A stretch of 64,000 bases of DNA from Brevibacterium luteolum (GTDB taxonomy: Bacteria > Actinomycetota > Actinomycetes > Actinomycetales > Brevibacteriaceae): contig NZ_JABEMC010000005.1 in assembly GCF_013004595.1 (NCBI RefSeq), positions 124,001 through 188,000 of the forward strand, written 5' to 3'. The stretch's first letter is position 1. Every line of letters begins with the position of its first letter. The notes beneath the pieces are model-generated. The model was given only the letters and a program-made list of their open reading frames with translations. It was not told where the DNA came from and made no database searches. Shown piece after piece: positions 1 to 8,447 of the stretch. The translations under genes were made by a program, and so were the position numbers.

Positions 1-1584
1 GCACATGCCGACAAGGATCGCGGCGATGAGCGAGATGATGGTGGTCAGCGCCTCGACTCCGCCGGAGGTGACGATCACCTCGATGGGTGAGAGCCCGATC
101 GCCCGACCGACCATGATGCCCAGGGCGATGCCGGAGACGATGCCGGCCAGCGTGGTGCCGACGGTGACGGCCTTGGCCGAGGCAGTGAGCGGGAAGTTCG
201 TCAGCGAGTCCTGCACCGCGGCGATGAGGCCGGCAGTCGGCAGCAGCAGCACAATGCCGGCGGCCACGAGGTACTGCGGAGCAGCGATGAACCCGAATGT
301 CCAGGCCGCCATTGCCAGCACGGTCGCAAACGTCGATTGGCCCATCGCGGTGAAGAACGGGGGCACGTCGAAGCGGGCGAGCAGCGCACCGAAGCGGTCG
401 ATGATGATCGCCATGCCGAAGCCGATGACCGCTGAGACTGCCGAGCCGCCGAGCAGCAGCACGAAGCAGGTCACGAGCATGCCCCAGGCCAGGGCGACGA
501 ACCAGCCGGCAAACGGCCGGCGCTGCTGGCGGATCGCGTCGATCCGCTCGCTGGCTTCGAGGTATTCGACCTTGCCGTCGACGATGTCGGTCACGAGCTT
601 GTGGACGGAGGCGAGCTTCGAGTAGTGGATCGACTCCTCGCGGCTGACGCGCATGACGTTGAGCAGCCGGCCCTCAGGGTCGGAGTAGTGCACATTGAGC
701 GAGTTCGAGGTCAGGTCGACTTCGACGGTCGGCAGGCCGAGCGCGGTGCAGGTGGCGATGACGGAGACCTCGACGTCGGCAGTCGGGGCGCCGGCGCGCA
801 GCATGATCCAGCCGATGTCGACGGCCAGCTCCATGATCTTGCGGGCTTCCTCCTCGCCCTTCGCCTGGCTCTGCACCGGCGCCTGATAGGGGGTGCCCTT
901 GAGGGTGGCGACGATCGGGATCGGGTCGGTCGCCGGCATCGAATCGCCGGTGATCTGCCCGACGGCCTTGCGGGCGAGCCGTTCGGCCATCCGCTTCGAC
1001 GAGGAGCCGGCGGCGTTGGTCTTCTCGACGATGCTGCGGGAGCTGCCGTTGCGGCGGAACCGCTGGGTGGAGGACGACCGACCCGTGCCGTAGCTGCCGT
1101 CGGCGCCGCGGGCGACCGGCGGGGTGAGCGCCTCGGACGGGTCGACCGGGTCCTGCTCCAGGCGTGAGGTCGCCGGAGTCGTGGCCGTTCCCGAGGCGGT
1201 GGCCGGGCTGGCAGCAGATGCCGAGCCGGCACGCCTGCCGTTCCTGCCGCGCGGAGCGCGGGTCTTGAGCTGTTTGTGCCCGCGCCGCCGGGCGGTCTGG
1301 GCCTTCTCCGTGGCCTCGGCGACGGTCTCTCGCGGGATCCCGCCGGTGGTGCGCAGTGCGGCGCCGGCGGTCGATCCGGTGTACTCGTTGGTGTTCAGCG
1401 GCTGGCTGGCGTCCGCGCCGAGATCGCTCGTTCCGGTCTGCCGTTCGGCTCCGGCTCGCCGCGCGGCTTCGCTCTCGTGGGAGTTGCGGCGTGCGCCATC
1501 GCCTGCCGCGGCACGTGATCCGTTGCTGCGGATGCGCGGGCGCAGCAGGCGCCGGCGCGGTGGGCGATCGCTGTCTTCTGCCAC
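1..1584 (-). CDS. thrE: Threonine/serine exporter, ThrE family (3' end cut by window)
   Basis: Inner-membrane exporter of threonine and serine. The frame is open to the left window edge, so the C-terminal membrane half is missing. The conserved region begins about residue 220 with DPIPIVATLKGTPYQAPV, continues with a soluble part (ELAVDIGWIMLRAGAPTADVEV, LTSNSLNVHY) resembling the ThrE N-terminal domain, then hydrophobic segments (GWFVALAWGMLVTCFVLLLG, IVLLLPTAGLIAAVQDSLTN). I chose the GTG at 1584 because AGAAGGA lies just upstream and no ATG occurs before the core. The first ~210 residues are Arg/Ala/Ser/Thr-rich low complexity, much longer than the short leader of corynebacterial ThrE as I remember it. 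Family call is firm; the substrate is inferred from the family. Confidence 0.85.
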   Translation of the reverse strand, partial: MAEDSDRPPRRRLLRPRIRSNGSRAAAGDGARRNSHESEAARRAGAERQTGTSDLGADASQPLNTNEYTGSTAGAALRTTGGIPRETVAEATEKAQTARRRGHKQLKTRAPRGRNGRRAGSASAASPATASGTATTPATSRLEQDPVDPSEALTPPVARGADGSYGTGRSSSTQRFRRNGSSRSIVEKTNAAGSSSKRMAERLARKAVGQITGDSMPATDPIPIVATLKGTPYQAPVQSQAKGEEEARKIMELAVDIGWIMLRAGAPTADVEVSVIATCTALGLPTVEVDLTSNSLNVHYSDPEGRLLNVMRVSREESIHYSKLASVHKLVTDIVDGKVEYLEASERIDAIRQQRRPFAGWFVALAWGMLVTCFVLLLGGSAVSAVIGFGMAIIIDRFGALLARFDVPPFFTAMGQSTFATVLAMAAWTFGFIAAPQYLVAAGIVLLLPTAGLIAAVQDSLTNFPLTASAKAVTVGTTLAGIVSGIALGIMVGRAIGLSPIEVIVTSGGVEALTTIISLIAAILVGMC

Positions 1585-1677
1585 TGGTCCTTCTTGTCCG
1601 TCACACTGTGTCTGATCTCGGTTCTACCTGATGGATCTGATGCTCACGTGAACTGCCGCTGGACGAACGGTCGGTGC

Positions 1678-2952
1678 TCACGGCTCGTGGATCCGGGTGG
1701 GGCCGAACGGGTCGGCCACGAATGCCTCACCGCTGGCGAAATCGTGCGTGTACACGTGCCGGCCGGACACGTAGACGCTGGTGACACGCGCATCGAAGTC
1801 GAGCGGATGGGCGCTCCACTGCACGATATCAGCGTCGCGGCCCACCGCTAAGGATCCGACACGGTCATCGAGACCGAGGATCGCCGCCGGGTGGATCGTC
1901 ATCGCCTGCAGCGCAACCTCCGGGTCGAGTCCCTCGCGCACGGCGAACCGGGCCTGGTCGACGAAGAAGAAGATCGGCACCACCGGGTGGTCGGTCGTGA
2001 GCGCGAACCGCACCCCGGCCTTGGCATACGCTGCCGGGGTCGCCAGTGTGCGGTGGCGCAGCTCGACCTTCGACCGGGAGGTCATGAGCGGGCCGACGAT
2101 GACGTCGAGGCCCTTCTCTGCGATGTAGTCGGCGATGAGGTGGCCTTCGGTGCCGTGGTTGATGATGAGCCGGTAGCCGAACTCCTCGGCCAGCCGGATC
2201 GCGGTGGCGATGTCGTCGGCGCGGTGGCAGTGCTGATCCCACACGAGGTCACCGGTCAGCACATCGGCCAGCGTCTCCAGGCCCAGGTCCCGATCGAAGG
2301 GGACCCCCACCTCGGCGGCGGCCGCCCGGTTGGCGATGTAGTTGCGTGCCTTGACGAAGGCCTCGCGCTGGACCTTCACGACCCCGAGGCGGGTGGCCGG
2401 GGTCTGCTTGCGCTCGCCGTAGATGCGCTTGGGATTCTCGCCCATCGCCGACTTGACCGAGATGTCCTGGCTGATGAGCATCTCGTCGACGACCCGCCCC
2501 CAGGTCTTGAGAGCGGCGGTCCGCCCGCCGATCGGGTTGCCGGAGCCGGGCTTGACGACGGCGGTGGTGACGCCGCCGCGCAGCGCGTCCTTGAAGCCGA
2601 CGTCAGCGGGGTTGATCGCGTCGAGGGCGCGCAGGGCCGAACCGTCGGGGTCGGTCATCTCGTTGACGTCGTTGCTCTCGCCGCCCTCACCGTCCTCGTG
2701 GACGCCCATGTGGGCGTGGCTTTCGACGAAGCCGGGGGCGATGACCGTGCCCGAGGCGTCGATGACCTCGGCACCGGCGGGCACCTCGACCTCGGCGTCG
2801 GGGCCGATGGCGGTGATGGTGCCCTCGTCGAGGACGATCGTGCCGGAGGCGATCTCAGGTGCCGGGTTGCCCTCAGCGTCGGCGATCGGCAGCAGCCGGG
2901 CTCCGGTCAGGGCGACGGTGCGGCGCGGCGGAACGGCGACGGGCTGATACAT
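1678..2952 (-). CDS. Metal-dependent amidohydrolase
   Basis: Cytosolic hydrolase of the amidohydrolase superfamily (imidazolonepropionase/prolidase-like branch), 424 residues. Metal-ligand motifs are in order: HxH at 79-81 (ESHAHMG), H241 and H243 (DQHCHRAD), H266/H271 (INHGTEGH) and D321 (TTDHPV). An N-terminal beta-sandwich strand (TGARLLPIADAEG) and the C-terminal return (GRDADIVQWSAHPLDF) complete the composite fold. ATG at 2952 is preceded by a GGAG-type ribosome site. It is divergent from the ketopantoate-reductase-like gene across 325 bp holding two palindromes. The substrate cannot be read from sequence: proposed family substrates include imidazolones, N-acyl amino acids and dipeptides. 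Confidence 0.85.
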   Translation of the reverse strand: MYQPVAVPPRRTVALTGARLLPIADAEGNPAPEIASGTIVLDEGTITAIGPDAEVEVPAGAEVIDASGTVIAPGFVESHAHMGVHEDGEGGESNDVNEMTDPDGSALRALDAINPADVGFKDALRGGVTTAVVKPGSGNPIGGRTAALKTWGRVVDEMLISQDISVKSAMGENPKRIYGERKQTPATRLGVVKVQREAFVKARNYIANRAAAAEVGVPFDRDLGLETLADVLTGDLVWDQHCHRADDIATAIRLAEEFGYRLIINHGTEGHLIADYIAEKGLDVIVGPLMTSRSKVELRHRTLATPAAYAKAGVRFALTTDHPVVPIFFFVDQARFAVREGLDPEVALQAMTIHPAAILGLDDRVGSLAVGRDADIVQWSAHPLDFDARVTSVYVSGRHVYTHDFASGEAFVADPFGPTRIHEP

Positions 2953-3277
2953 GGGGCTCCTTCACGGCTGTGCGGGCGGTGCGGCGGTGGTGCTGCTCGG
3001 CCCAAACGGTGCTGGGCCGGCAGGCCACCCCTCCACCCTAACGGGAACCGCTGGAGCGCACCGGTGACCTAGGCACCGGCGGTCGAGGCGAAAGTTTGTA
3101 GAGCTATTCATATTTTCAGAGCCTCCACATATGAACAGCTCCACAAACTTTTCCCTTGAAGCATCCGCCGGCGAAAGTGAGAAAAGTTATTCATGGAATC
3201 CAGACGTGAGACCGTGAATAACTTTGCAAACTTCTCCCACGCCTGCCCGCTGCCGCCGGCCTTGGTAGCGTGGACGC
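2953..3277. promoter_or_regulatory. Divergent intergenic region with two AT-rich inverted repeats
   Basis: No gene seen. Within this GC-rich genome the stretch 3091-3225 is strikingly AT-rich and holds two imperfect palindromes. The first has 21-base arms at 3091-3111 and 3131-3151 (outer part AAAGTTTGT / ACAAACTTT, inner part CTATTCAT / ATGAACAG) with two mismatches and a 19-base loop. The second has 14-base arms at 3183-3196 and 3212-3225 (AAAGTTATTCATGG / CCGTGAATAACTTT) with one mismatch. Both sit between divergent start codons and could be operators for one or both genes; neither is followed by the T-run expected of a terminator. Confidence 0.55.
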
Positions 3278-4318
3278 ATGAACAGGTACGTCATCATCGG
3301 GGCCGGCGCGATCGGCGGCACCCTCGCAGCGGCCGGCAGCGACGCCGGCCTGTCCATCACCGTCATCGCCCGCGGCGAGCACGCCGACGCCATCGCCGCC
3401 GGCGGCCTTGCGATGCGCACCCCGTCGGGCACCATCACCGCCCGCCCCGAGCTCGCCCGCTCCCCTGAAGAGGTCGAGCTGCGCACCGGTGACGTGCTCG
3501 TGCTGGCGACGAAGACGAACCAGGCGCTCACCGCCCTGCCGCAGTGGGCCGACCGCCCGGTGACCGGCGCCTCGGGCACGATGATCGGCACCGCCGGTGA
3601 GCTGCTGCCGATCGTCCTGCTGCTCAACGGCACCGAGGCCGCCCGGCAGGCACCCCGGCACTTCCGCACCGTGGTCGCGGCGACCGTGTGGATGCCGGCA
3701 CTGTTCCTCTCCCCCGGCGAGGTCATCACGCGCATGCAGCCGGATCACGGCGCCTATTTCGCCGGTCCCGTCACGGCCGATCCCGAGGCGGTGGCCACCG
3801 CCCGGCAGTTCGTGACCGATGCGGGCACGGCCGGGTTCGCCGCCGAGGCGCTCGGCAGTGCCGATGAGCTGTGGCCGCATATCTGGGGCAAGCTTCTGAC
3901 GAATCTGGCCAATGGGCTCGACTCGATCCTCGGGCCCGGGATCGAATACGGCGAGCTCAACGATGCGCTCAAGGCCGAGGCGAAGGCCGTCTACGCCGCA
4001 GCCGGGATCGACCACGTCGGCTCGAGTCCGAAGGCCTTCGACATCGAGGACCGGATCCAGATCGGCGGAGTCGACGGTGTCGAGGAGTTCGCCTCGTCGT
4101 CCTGGCAGTCGCTGGCCCGCGGCACCGGTTCGATCGAGACGGACTACCTGGGCGGGGAGATCGTGCGCATCGGCAACACACTCGGGGTGCCGGTGGGCAA
4201 GAACGCCTTCGTCATGCGGTGGTGCCGAGCGCTGGCGGCCGGCGACGACCTCGCCGGCCAGATCCCGGCCGACCCGCAGGAGCGGCTGGCAGTGCTCAGG
4301 CGCGTGATCCTCGACTGA
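3278..4318 (+). CDS. 2-dehydropantoate 2-reductase-like oxidoreductase
   Basis: NADP-dependent ketopantoate reductase family (ApbA/PanE), 346 residues. The N-terminal Rossmann motif GAGAIG is at residues 8-13; a C-terminal helical domain follows (WGKLLTNLANGLDSILG, GVPVGKNAFVMRWC). True PanE makes pantoate for CoA synthesis, but many actinobacterial paralogues act on other 2-oxo acids, so no symbol is given. The protein is somewhat longer than the roughly 300 residues usual for PanE. It is a single-gene unit, convergent with the NCS2 permease 47 bases downstream and divergent from the amidohydrolase. Start ATG at 3278 gives the Rossmann fold directly at the N-terminus. Confidence 0.75.
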   Translation: MNRYVIIGAGAIGGTLAAAGSDAGLSITVIARGEHADAIAAGGLAMRTPSGTITARPELARSPEEVELRTGDVLVLATKTNQALTALPQWADRPVTGASGTMIGTAGELLPIVLLLNGTEAARQAPRHFRTVVAATVWMPALFLSPGEVITRMQPDHGAYFAGPVTADPEAVATARQFVTDAGTAGFAAEALGSADELWPHIWGKLLTNLANGLDSILGPGIEYGELNDALKAEAKAVYAAAGIDHVGSSPKAFDIEDRIQIGGVDGVEEFASSSWQSLARGTGSIETDYLGGEIVRIGNTLGVPVGKNAFVMRWCRALAAGDDLAGQIPADPQERLAVLRRVILD

Positions 4319-4365
4319 CCGGCCGGCGCAACTCGCGCCGCCACCGCGACTGCCGCCGGCCGACC

Positions 4366-5871
4366 TCAGCTGCCGAGGGCGTTCTGGATCGGCCCGGAGA
4401 CGAAGTAGACGACGAACAGCGCCGCGGTGACGAACATGAGCGGGTGGACCTCAGGGGCCTTGCCGCGCAGCACCTTGATGACGACGTAGCTGATGAAGCC
4501 GGCGCCGATGCCGTTGGTGATCGAGTACGAGAACGGCATGAGGACGACGGTCATGAATGCCGGGATCGCGATCTCGACGTCGGCCCAGTCGATGCGCAGC
4601 ACCTGCTGCATCATGAGGAAGCCGACGAGCACGAGCGTCGGGGCGGCCGCCTCGGTCGGGATGACGGCGGCCAGCGGCGCGGCGACGATGGTGAGCAGGA
4701 ACATGAGGCCTGCCATGACGTTGGCCAGGCCGGTGCGCGCGCCCTCGCCGACGCCGACGGTCGACTCGATGAACCCGGAGTTCGACGACATCGAGCCCAG
4801 TCCGCCGCCGATCGCACCGAAGGCGTCAGCGACCATGACCCGCTTGGAGTTGGGGATCTCGCCGTCGGCGTCGACGATGTCGCCTTCCTTCGAGATCGCA
4901 ACCATGGTGCCGAGCAGGTCGAAGAAGTTCGCCAGCAGGAGTGTGAACACCGCCAGTGAGGCGGCGACGATGCCGATGTGCTGCCAGGAGCCGAGCAGGT
5001 TGAAGCTGCCGAGCAGCGACAGGTCGGGCAGACTCAGCCATTCCTGGTTGAGCGTCGGGACGGTCAGACCCCAGCCGTAGGGGTTGGCGATCTCGCCGTC
5101 GGCGCCGGTCTTCGGGCCGATGCCGACGATCGCCTCGACGATGAGGGCGAGCGCAGTCGCCCCGAGGATCGAGTAGAGGATCGCCCCGCGCACGCGGGCT
5201 GACCACATGACGAACAGGCCCAGCAGCGCGATGAGGAAGATGAGGACCGGCCACCCGAAGAGGAATCCGCCGGTGCCCAGCTCGAGAGCCGCGCCCTCGC
5301 CCTTGGAGAGGAAGCCTGCGTTCATCATGCCGATGAGCGCGATGAACAGGCCGATGCCCACGCTGATGGCGGTCTTGAGCTGGCCGGGTACGGCGTTGAA
5401 GATCGCCGCGCGGAAGCCGGTGAGCACAAGGATGAGGAGGATGACGCCTTCGATGACGACCAGGCCCATCGCATCAGCCCAGGTCATGCCCGGCAGCACG
5501 ACGATGCCGTACGTGAGGAAGGCTGAGAGGCCCAGCGAGGAGGACACGGCCATCGGGAAGTTGCCGACGACGCCCATGAGGATCGTGAGAATACCCGAGA
5601 CGAGCGAGGTCGCCGCGGCCACGGCCGGCAGGTTCGGTTCGGTGCCGCCGCCGAGGAAGTGGCCGGTGGAGTCCATCGAGGCGCCGATGATGAGCGGGTT
5701 GAGCACGACGATGTAGCTCATCGCGAAGAAGGTCGCGAAGCCGCCGCGGATCTCGCGGCCGATCGTCGAGCCGCGCTCGGTGATGTGGAAGAAGCGGTCG
5801 AGGGTCCCGCCGGTTCCGAAGAATCCGCCTGCCGCGCCCGAGGCGGTGGTGTCCTGGTGCTGTGTGCTCAC
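4366..5871 (-). CDS. NCS2 family purine/xanthine permease
   Basis: Multi-pass membrane transporter of the NCS2/AzgA branch (guanine/hypoxanthine/adenine:proton symport), 501 residues from the GTG at 5871. Features: N-terminal DRFFHITERGSTIGREIRGG, the conserved FATFFAMSYIVVLNP segment, NFFDLLGTMVAISKE and a SNSGFIESTVGVGEGARTG motif typical of the family. An upstream extension to 6027 is Arg-rich with no similarity to permeases, so I rejected it; AAAGG lies about 14 bases before the GTG, slightly far. A DTTASGAAGG stretch near the N-terminus is encoded over one copy of the dispersed 13-mer (see findings). Substrate specificity is inferred from the family only. Confidence 0.88.
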   Translation of the reverse strand: MSTQHQDTTASGAAGGFFGTGGTLDRFFHITERGSTIGREIRGGFATFFAMSYIVVLNPLIIGASMDSTGHFLGGGTEPNLPAVAAATSLVSGILTILMGVVGNFPMAVSSSLGLSAFLTYGIVVLPGMTWADAMGLVVIEGVILLILVLTGFRAAIFNAVPGQLKTAISVGIGLFIALIGMMNAGFLSKGEGAALELGTGGFLFGWPVLIFLIALLGLFVMWSARVRGAILYSILGATALALIVEAIVGIGPKTGADGEIANPYGWGLTVPTLNQEWLSLPDLSLLGSFNLLGSWQHIGIVAASLAVFTLLLANFFDLLGTMVAISKEGDIVDADGEIPNSKRVMVADAFGAIGGGLGSMSSNSGFIESTVGVGEGARTGLANVMAGLMFLLTIVAAPLAAVIPTEAAAPTLVLVGFLMMQQVLRIDWADVEIAIPAFMTVVLMPFSYSITNGIGAGFISYVVIKVLRGKAPEVHPLMFVTAALFVVYFVSGPIQNALGS

Positions 5872-6153
5872 GGGGGTGCCGCGTGCCTTTCGTCTCAGAT
5901 GGTGGGGTGTGTCCGACTGCCACGAGGGCGCACCTCGGCGCGGACGATGTCCAAGTGTACGCCTCGGTAGGACGAAACGGCACGAGCGGGCGACTCTGCC
6001 GTGCACAGCGGCGCAGATCTGACCCACAAGCCTGACGTCACGGCGTTCAGAGGGTGAGGCTCAGCTCGGCACCGGGTGACACCGTCGTTGGTCCGGCGCA
6101 ACGACGCTCGAGTCCGAATAGTCACCACGTTCTGGGGACACCCCAACTCTCAG

Positions 6154-6459
6154 TTACGCCACCTGAACTCGCTGATCGCCGATGACGTATTCGACTGCCA
6201 GACTCCCGCCTACCGCTTCGAGGTAGCGGCGGACCGTTCCGACCTTCGCGCTGTCCAAATCACCGGATTCGATCTTTGACACCTGCCGCTGACCAACGCC
6301 GATGCGCTCGGCAAGCTGAGCCTGTGTCAGTCCGGCCTGCTCACGAAGCTCACGCAACCGGTAGGCACGGACTTCGGCGAGCATGCGGGCTTTGTGCGCC
6401 TCGACCGCCGCCCGATCCACGGGATGCTTCGCCTTCAGCTCTTCATAACTCAATGCCAC
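6154..6459 (-). CDS. XRE/HTH antitoxin of type II TA pair
   Basis: Small DNA-binding antitoxin, about 101 residues. The C-terminal half is a helix-turn-helix (LREQAGLTQAQLAERIGVGQRQVSKIESGDLDSAKVG, written in two halves in the protein) followed by VRRYLEAVGGSLAVEYV, typical of XRE antitoxins paired with RelE-type toxins. I chose GTG at 6459 (MALSYEELKAKHP) because GGGGGAG is 8 bases upstream and the toxin stop is 1 base away; ATG at 6495 would overlap the toxin by 35 bases. It is expected to neutralise the toxin and autorepress. Toxin-first order resembles higBA. Confidence 0.8.
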   Translation of the reverse strand: MALSYEELKAKHPVDRAAVEAHKARMLAEVRAYRLRELREQAGLTQAQLAERIGVGQRQVSKIESGDLDSAKVGTVRRYLEAVGGSLAVEYVIGDQRVQVA

Positions 6460-6460
6460 T

Positions 6461-6814
6461 TCAATCACTCCCCCGCAATCGTCGTACGTGCTCATCGAAT
6501 AGATCGTCGGCCACCGGGATATTCACCTTGTACCAGCGAGCCCAGTTCCTGGCTTTGTCACCAGCAACGAGCATGATCGCCCGCCTCTCCGGATCAAAGG
6601 CGAAAAGCACCCGCAACTCCGAACGGACCGACGAACCGGGCCTCAGCTCCTTCATATTCCGATGCCGCGATGCAGTCACTGTGTCAACGAGCGGCCGGCC
6701 GAGCTGCGGACCGGCTGCTTGCAGCACTTCGATTGCTGCGAACAGCTGAGCACGTGAATCTTCGTCCAACGAAGCTACCCATGGCTCAATCAACTCAGCG
6801 TCGATGCTCCACAC
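6461..6814 (-). CDS. RelE/HigB-like toxin (Gp49 family)
   Basis: Predicted ribosome-dependent mRNA interferase, 117 residues, of the phage-Gp49-like RelE/ParE group. Diagnostic stretch: ELRPGSSVRSELRVLFAFDP, then RAIMLVAGDKARNWARWYKV and a basic C-terminus (HVRRLRGSD). It is the first gene of a two-gene unit with the XRE antitoxin. Base composition of the pair is visibly less GC-rich than the flanking permease and SPFH genes, consistent with an accessory module. Activity is inferred from family and gene order. Confidence 0.78.
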   Translation of the reverse strand: MWSIDAELIEPWVASLDEDSRAQLFAAIEVLQAAGPQLGRPLVDTVTASRHRNMKELRPGSSVRSELRVLFAFDPERRAIMLVAGDKARNWARWYKVNIPVADDLFDEHVRRLRGSD

Positions 6815-7074
6815 ACCTCAAGTTTAGACCATGGAAGCTCTACTCACAATAACGCGAACGAAATCGATTACGCGCACACGCCAAGAGTCCCGAGCTTCAC
6901 TCGGTCTCGCGCACCGGCGGCGCTTCACCGGAGGATTACCGAGCACGTTCTGCCGGCATCCACGGCAACGCCCGCAAAAAGGCGATCATCAGCGCGACCC
7001 CTGAATCCACTCACGCCCCGCCTGGCGGCTGCCAGTCGGGGCGTGCTGTGGTGCGTGGAGCGTGAGCCTCAGCC
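6815..7074. other. Intergenic region with terminator hairpin
   Basis: About 260 bases without a supported gene, between the SPFH gene stop and the toxin start. It includes the upstream region of the TA pair and, at 7012-7045, a hairpin (CACGCCCCG / CGGGGCGTG) placed to terminate the SPFH transcript. Confidence 0.5.
7012..7045 (-). terminator. Hairpin downstream of SPFH gene
   Basis: Perfect 9-base arms CACGCCCCG (7012-7020) and CGGGGCGTG (7037-7045), 30 bases past the stop codon. No strong T-run. Confidence 0.5.
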
Positions 7075-8202
7075 TCACATGCCGGGCATGAAGTCCGGCG
7101 GCTCAGGGAAGTCGCGGCGCTGCTGCTGGCGAGCCTGGTCGGCGGCCCGGCGCGCCTGCTGCTGGGCGGACTGCTCGCGAGCGCGGCGGGCACGGTCGGC
7201 CTCTTCGCGCTCACGGCGCTGGGCCTCAAGGCGCTCCTGGCGGGAGTCGCTGTCGGAGTCGGAGATCGCCCGCTCGGACTCATGCGAGGTCAGCAGCGCA
7301 TTGCGGATCTCGGTCGTGAGGTCGCCGAGCGCACCGGGGTTGCTCGGCAGCATGAGCACATTCGAGCGGCCGTTGCGGGCGACATCCTGCATCGTGTCGA
7401 AGTACTGGGTCATGAGCAGCAGCTGCTCGGCGGTCGATTCGATGCCGGCGCGGCGCAGCATCTCGTACTGCTCGGCGATACCGGTGGCGATCGCCTTGCG
7501 CTGTCCGGCGACACCCTCACCCTGCAGGCGCTTGGACTCGGCCTCGGCTTCGGCCTGGGTGACGCGCTTGATCTTGTCGGCCTCGGCAAGTGCCTGCGCG
7601 GCCACGCGGTCGCGCTGGGCGGCGTTGATCGAGTTCATCGAATCGCGCACCCGCTGATCCGGGGAGATGTCGGTGACCAGGGTGTTGACGATGCGGAAGC
7701 CGTAGCCGGCCATCTGCGCCGACAGCCGGTGCTCAACACTGGTGGCGATGTCGTCCTTGGACTCGAAGGCCGAATCCAGCGTCAGGGTCGACAGGGCCGA
7801 GCGGACGGTGTCGAAGACATACGAGCGGATCTGCTCTTCGGGATTCGCCAGCCGGTAGTAAGCGTCGACGACCTTGTCCTCGCTCACGAGGTACTGCACG
7901 GCCACCGGCACCATGACGAAGACGTTGTCCTTCGTCTTCGTCTCGATGTTGACCTCCAGCTGCTGAACGCGCAGCGAGATCGGCTTGGTCGTCGTCTCGA
8001 TGAACGGGACCTTGGTGTTGAGGCCGGGCTTGGCGACCTTCTTGAATTTGCCGAAGCGCTCGACGATGACGTTCTCCTGCGTGTGCACGGTGAAGAAGAT
8101 GCTCGAGCGCAGGCCGCCGAACAGCAGAGCTGCCACGACGATGAGGATGACGATGACAACGCCGAGGGCGACGAGGATCCCGATGATCGCGCCGATGTCC
8201 AT
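7075..8202 (-). CDS. SPFH/Band 7 membrane scaffold protein (stomatin-like)
   Basis: Membrane-anchored SPFH protein of 375 residues, thought to organise membrane microdomains or membrane proteases (family knowledge). N-terminal transmembrane helix MDIGAIIGILVALGVVIVIL (first ~30 residues), then the Band 7 domain (ENVIVERFGKFKKVAKPGLN, VQYLVSEDKVVDAYYRLANP, TLDSAFESKDDIATSVEH, GFRIVNTLVTDISPD), a coiled coil rich in Ala/Glu/Lys, and a highly charged Arg/Gln/Glu tail ending in PEPPDFMPGM. ATG at 8202 has GGAG seven bases upstream; an upstream extension to 8382 lacks family similarity. Monocistronic between two hairpins. Confidence 0.88.
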   Translation of the reverse strand: MDIGAIIGILVALGVVIVILIVVAALLFGGLRSSIFFTVHTQENVIVERFGKFKKVAKPGLNTKVPFIETTTKPISLRVQQLEVNIETKTKDNVFVMVPVAVQYLVSEDKVVDAYYRLANPEEQIRSYVFDTVRSALSTLTLDSAFESKDDIATSVEHRLSAQMAGYGFRIVNTLVTDISPDQRVRDSMNSINAAQRDRVAAQALAEADKIKRVTQAEAEAESKRLQGEGVAGQRKAIATGIAEQYEMLRRAGIESTAEQLLLMTQYFDTMQDVARNGRSNVLMLPSNPGALGDLTTEIRNALLTSHESERAISDSDSDSRQERLEAQRREREEADRARRAREQSAQQQARRAADQARQQQRRDFPEPPDFMPGM

Positions 8203-8352
8203 AAGTGCTCCAGTCCTATTGGGTTGAGGGCGTGAGAGGTGTGGCTTCCAGCCTATCGCCGGTGCCCACAGGTTGAGACGACGATCGTGTAACAGTTCCC
8301 GCACATCGGTGCCGGCTCCAGCACCATCTCCCGCTGCCCTCCCCTCCCCACG

Positions 8353-8394
8353 CCCGAGGCGGGCGCACGGTGGACACCGCACGCCCGCCTCGGG
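8353..8394 (-). terminator. Terminator-like hairpin after adhP
   Basis: 13-base arms CCCGAGGCGGGCG (8353-8365) and CGCCCGCCTCGGG (8382-8394), 53 bases beyond the alcohol dehydrogenase stop. The arms partly match the dispersed CCCGAGGCGGTGG element. Confidence 0.6.
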
Positions 8395-8447
8395 AACGGG
8401 TCACGCACCGACCGGCCGGCAACGGCAGCCGGTCATTGCGGCTGGTC

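Noticed and set aside
1891..3072. Long plus-strand open frame antisense to the amidohydrolase
   Set aside because: Typical false frame of GC-rich DNA: His/Asp/Gly/Val-rich composition, no family signature, antisense to a well-supported enzyme.
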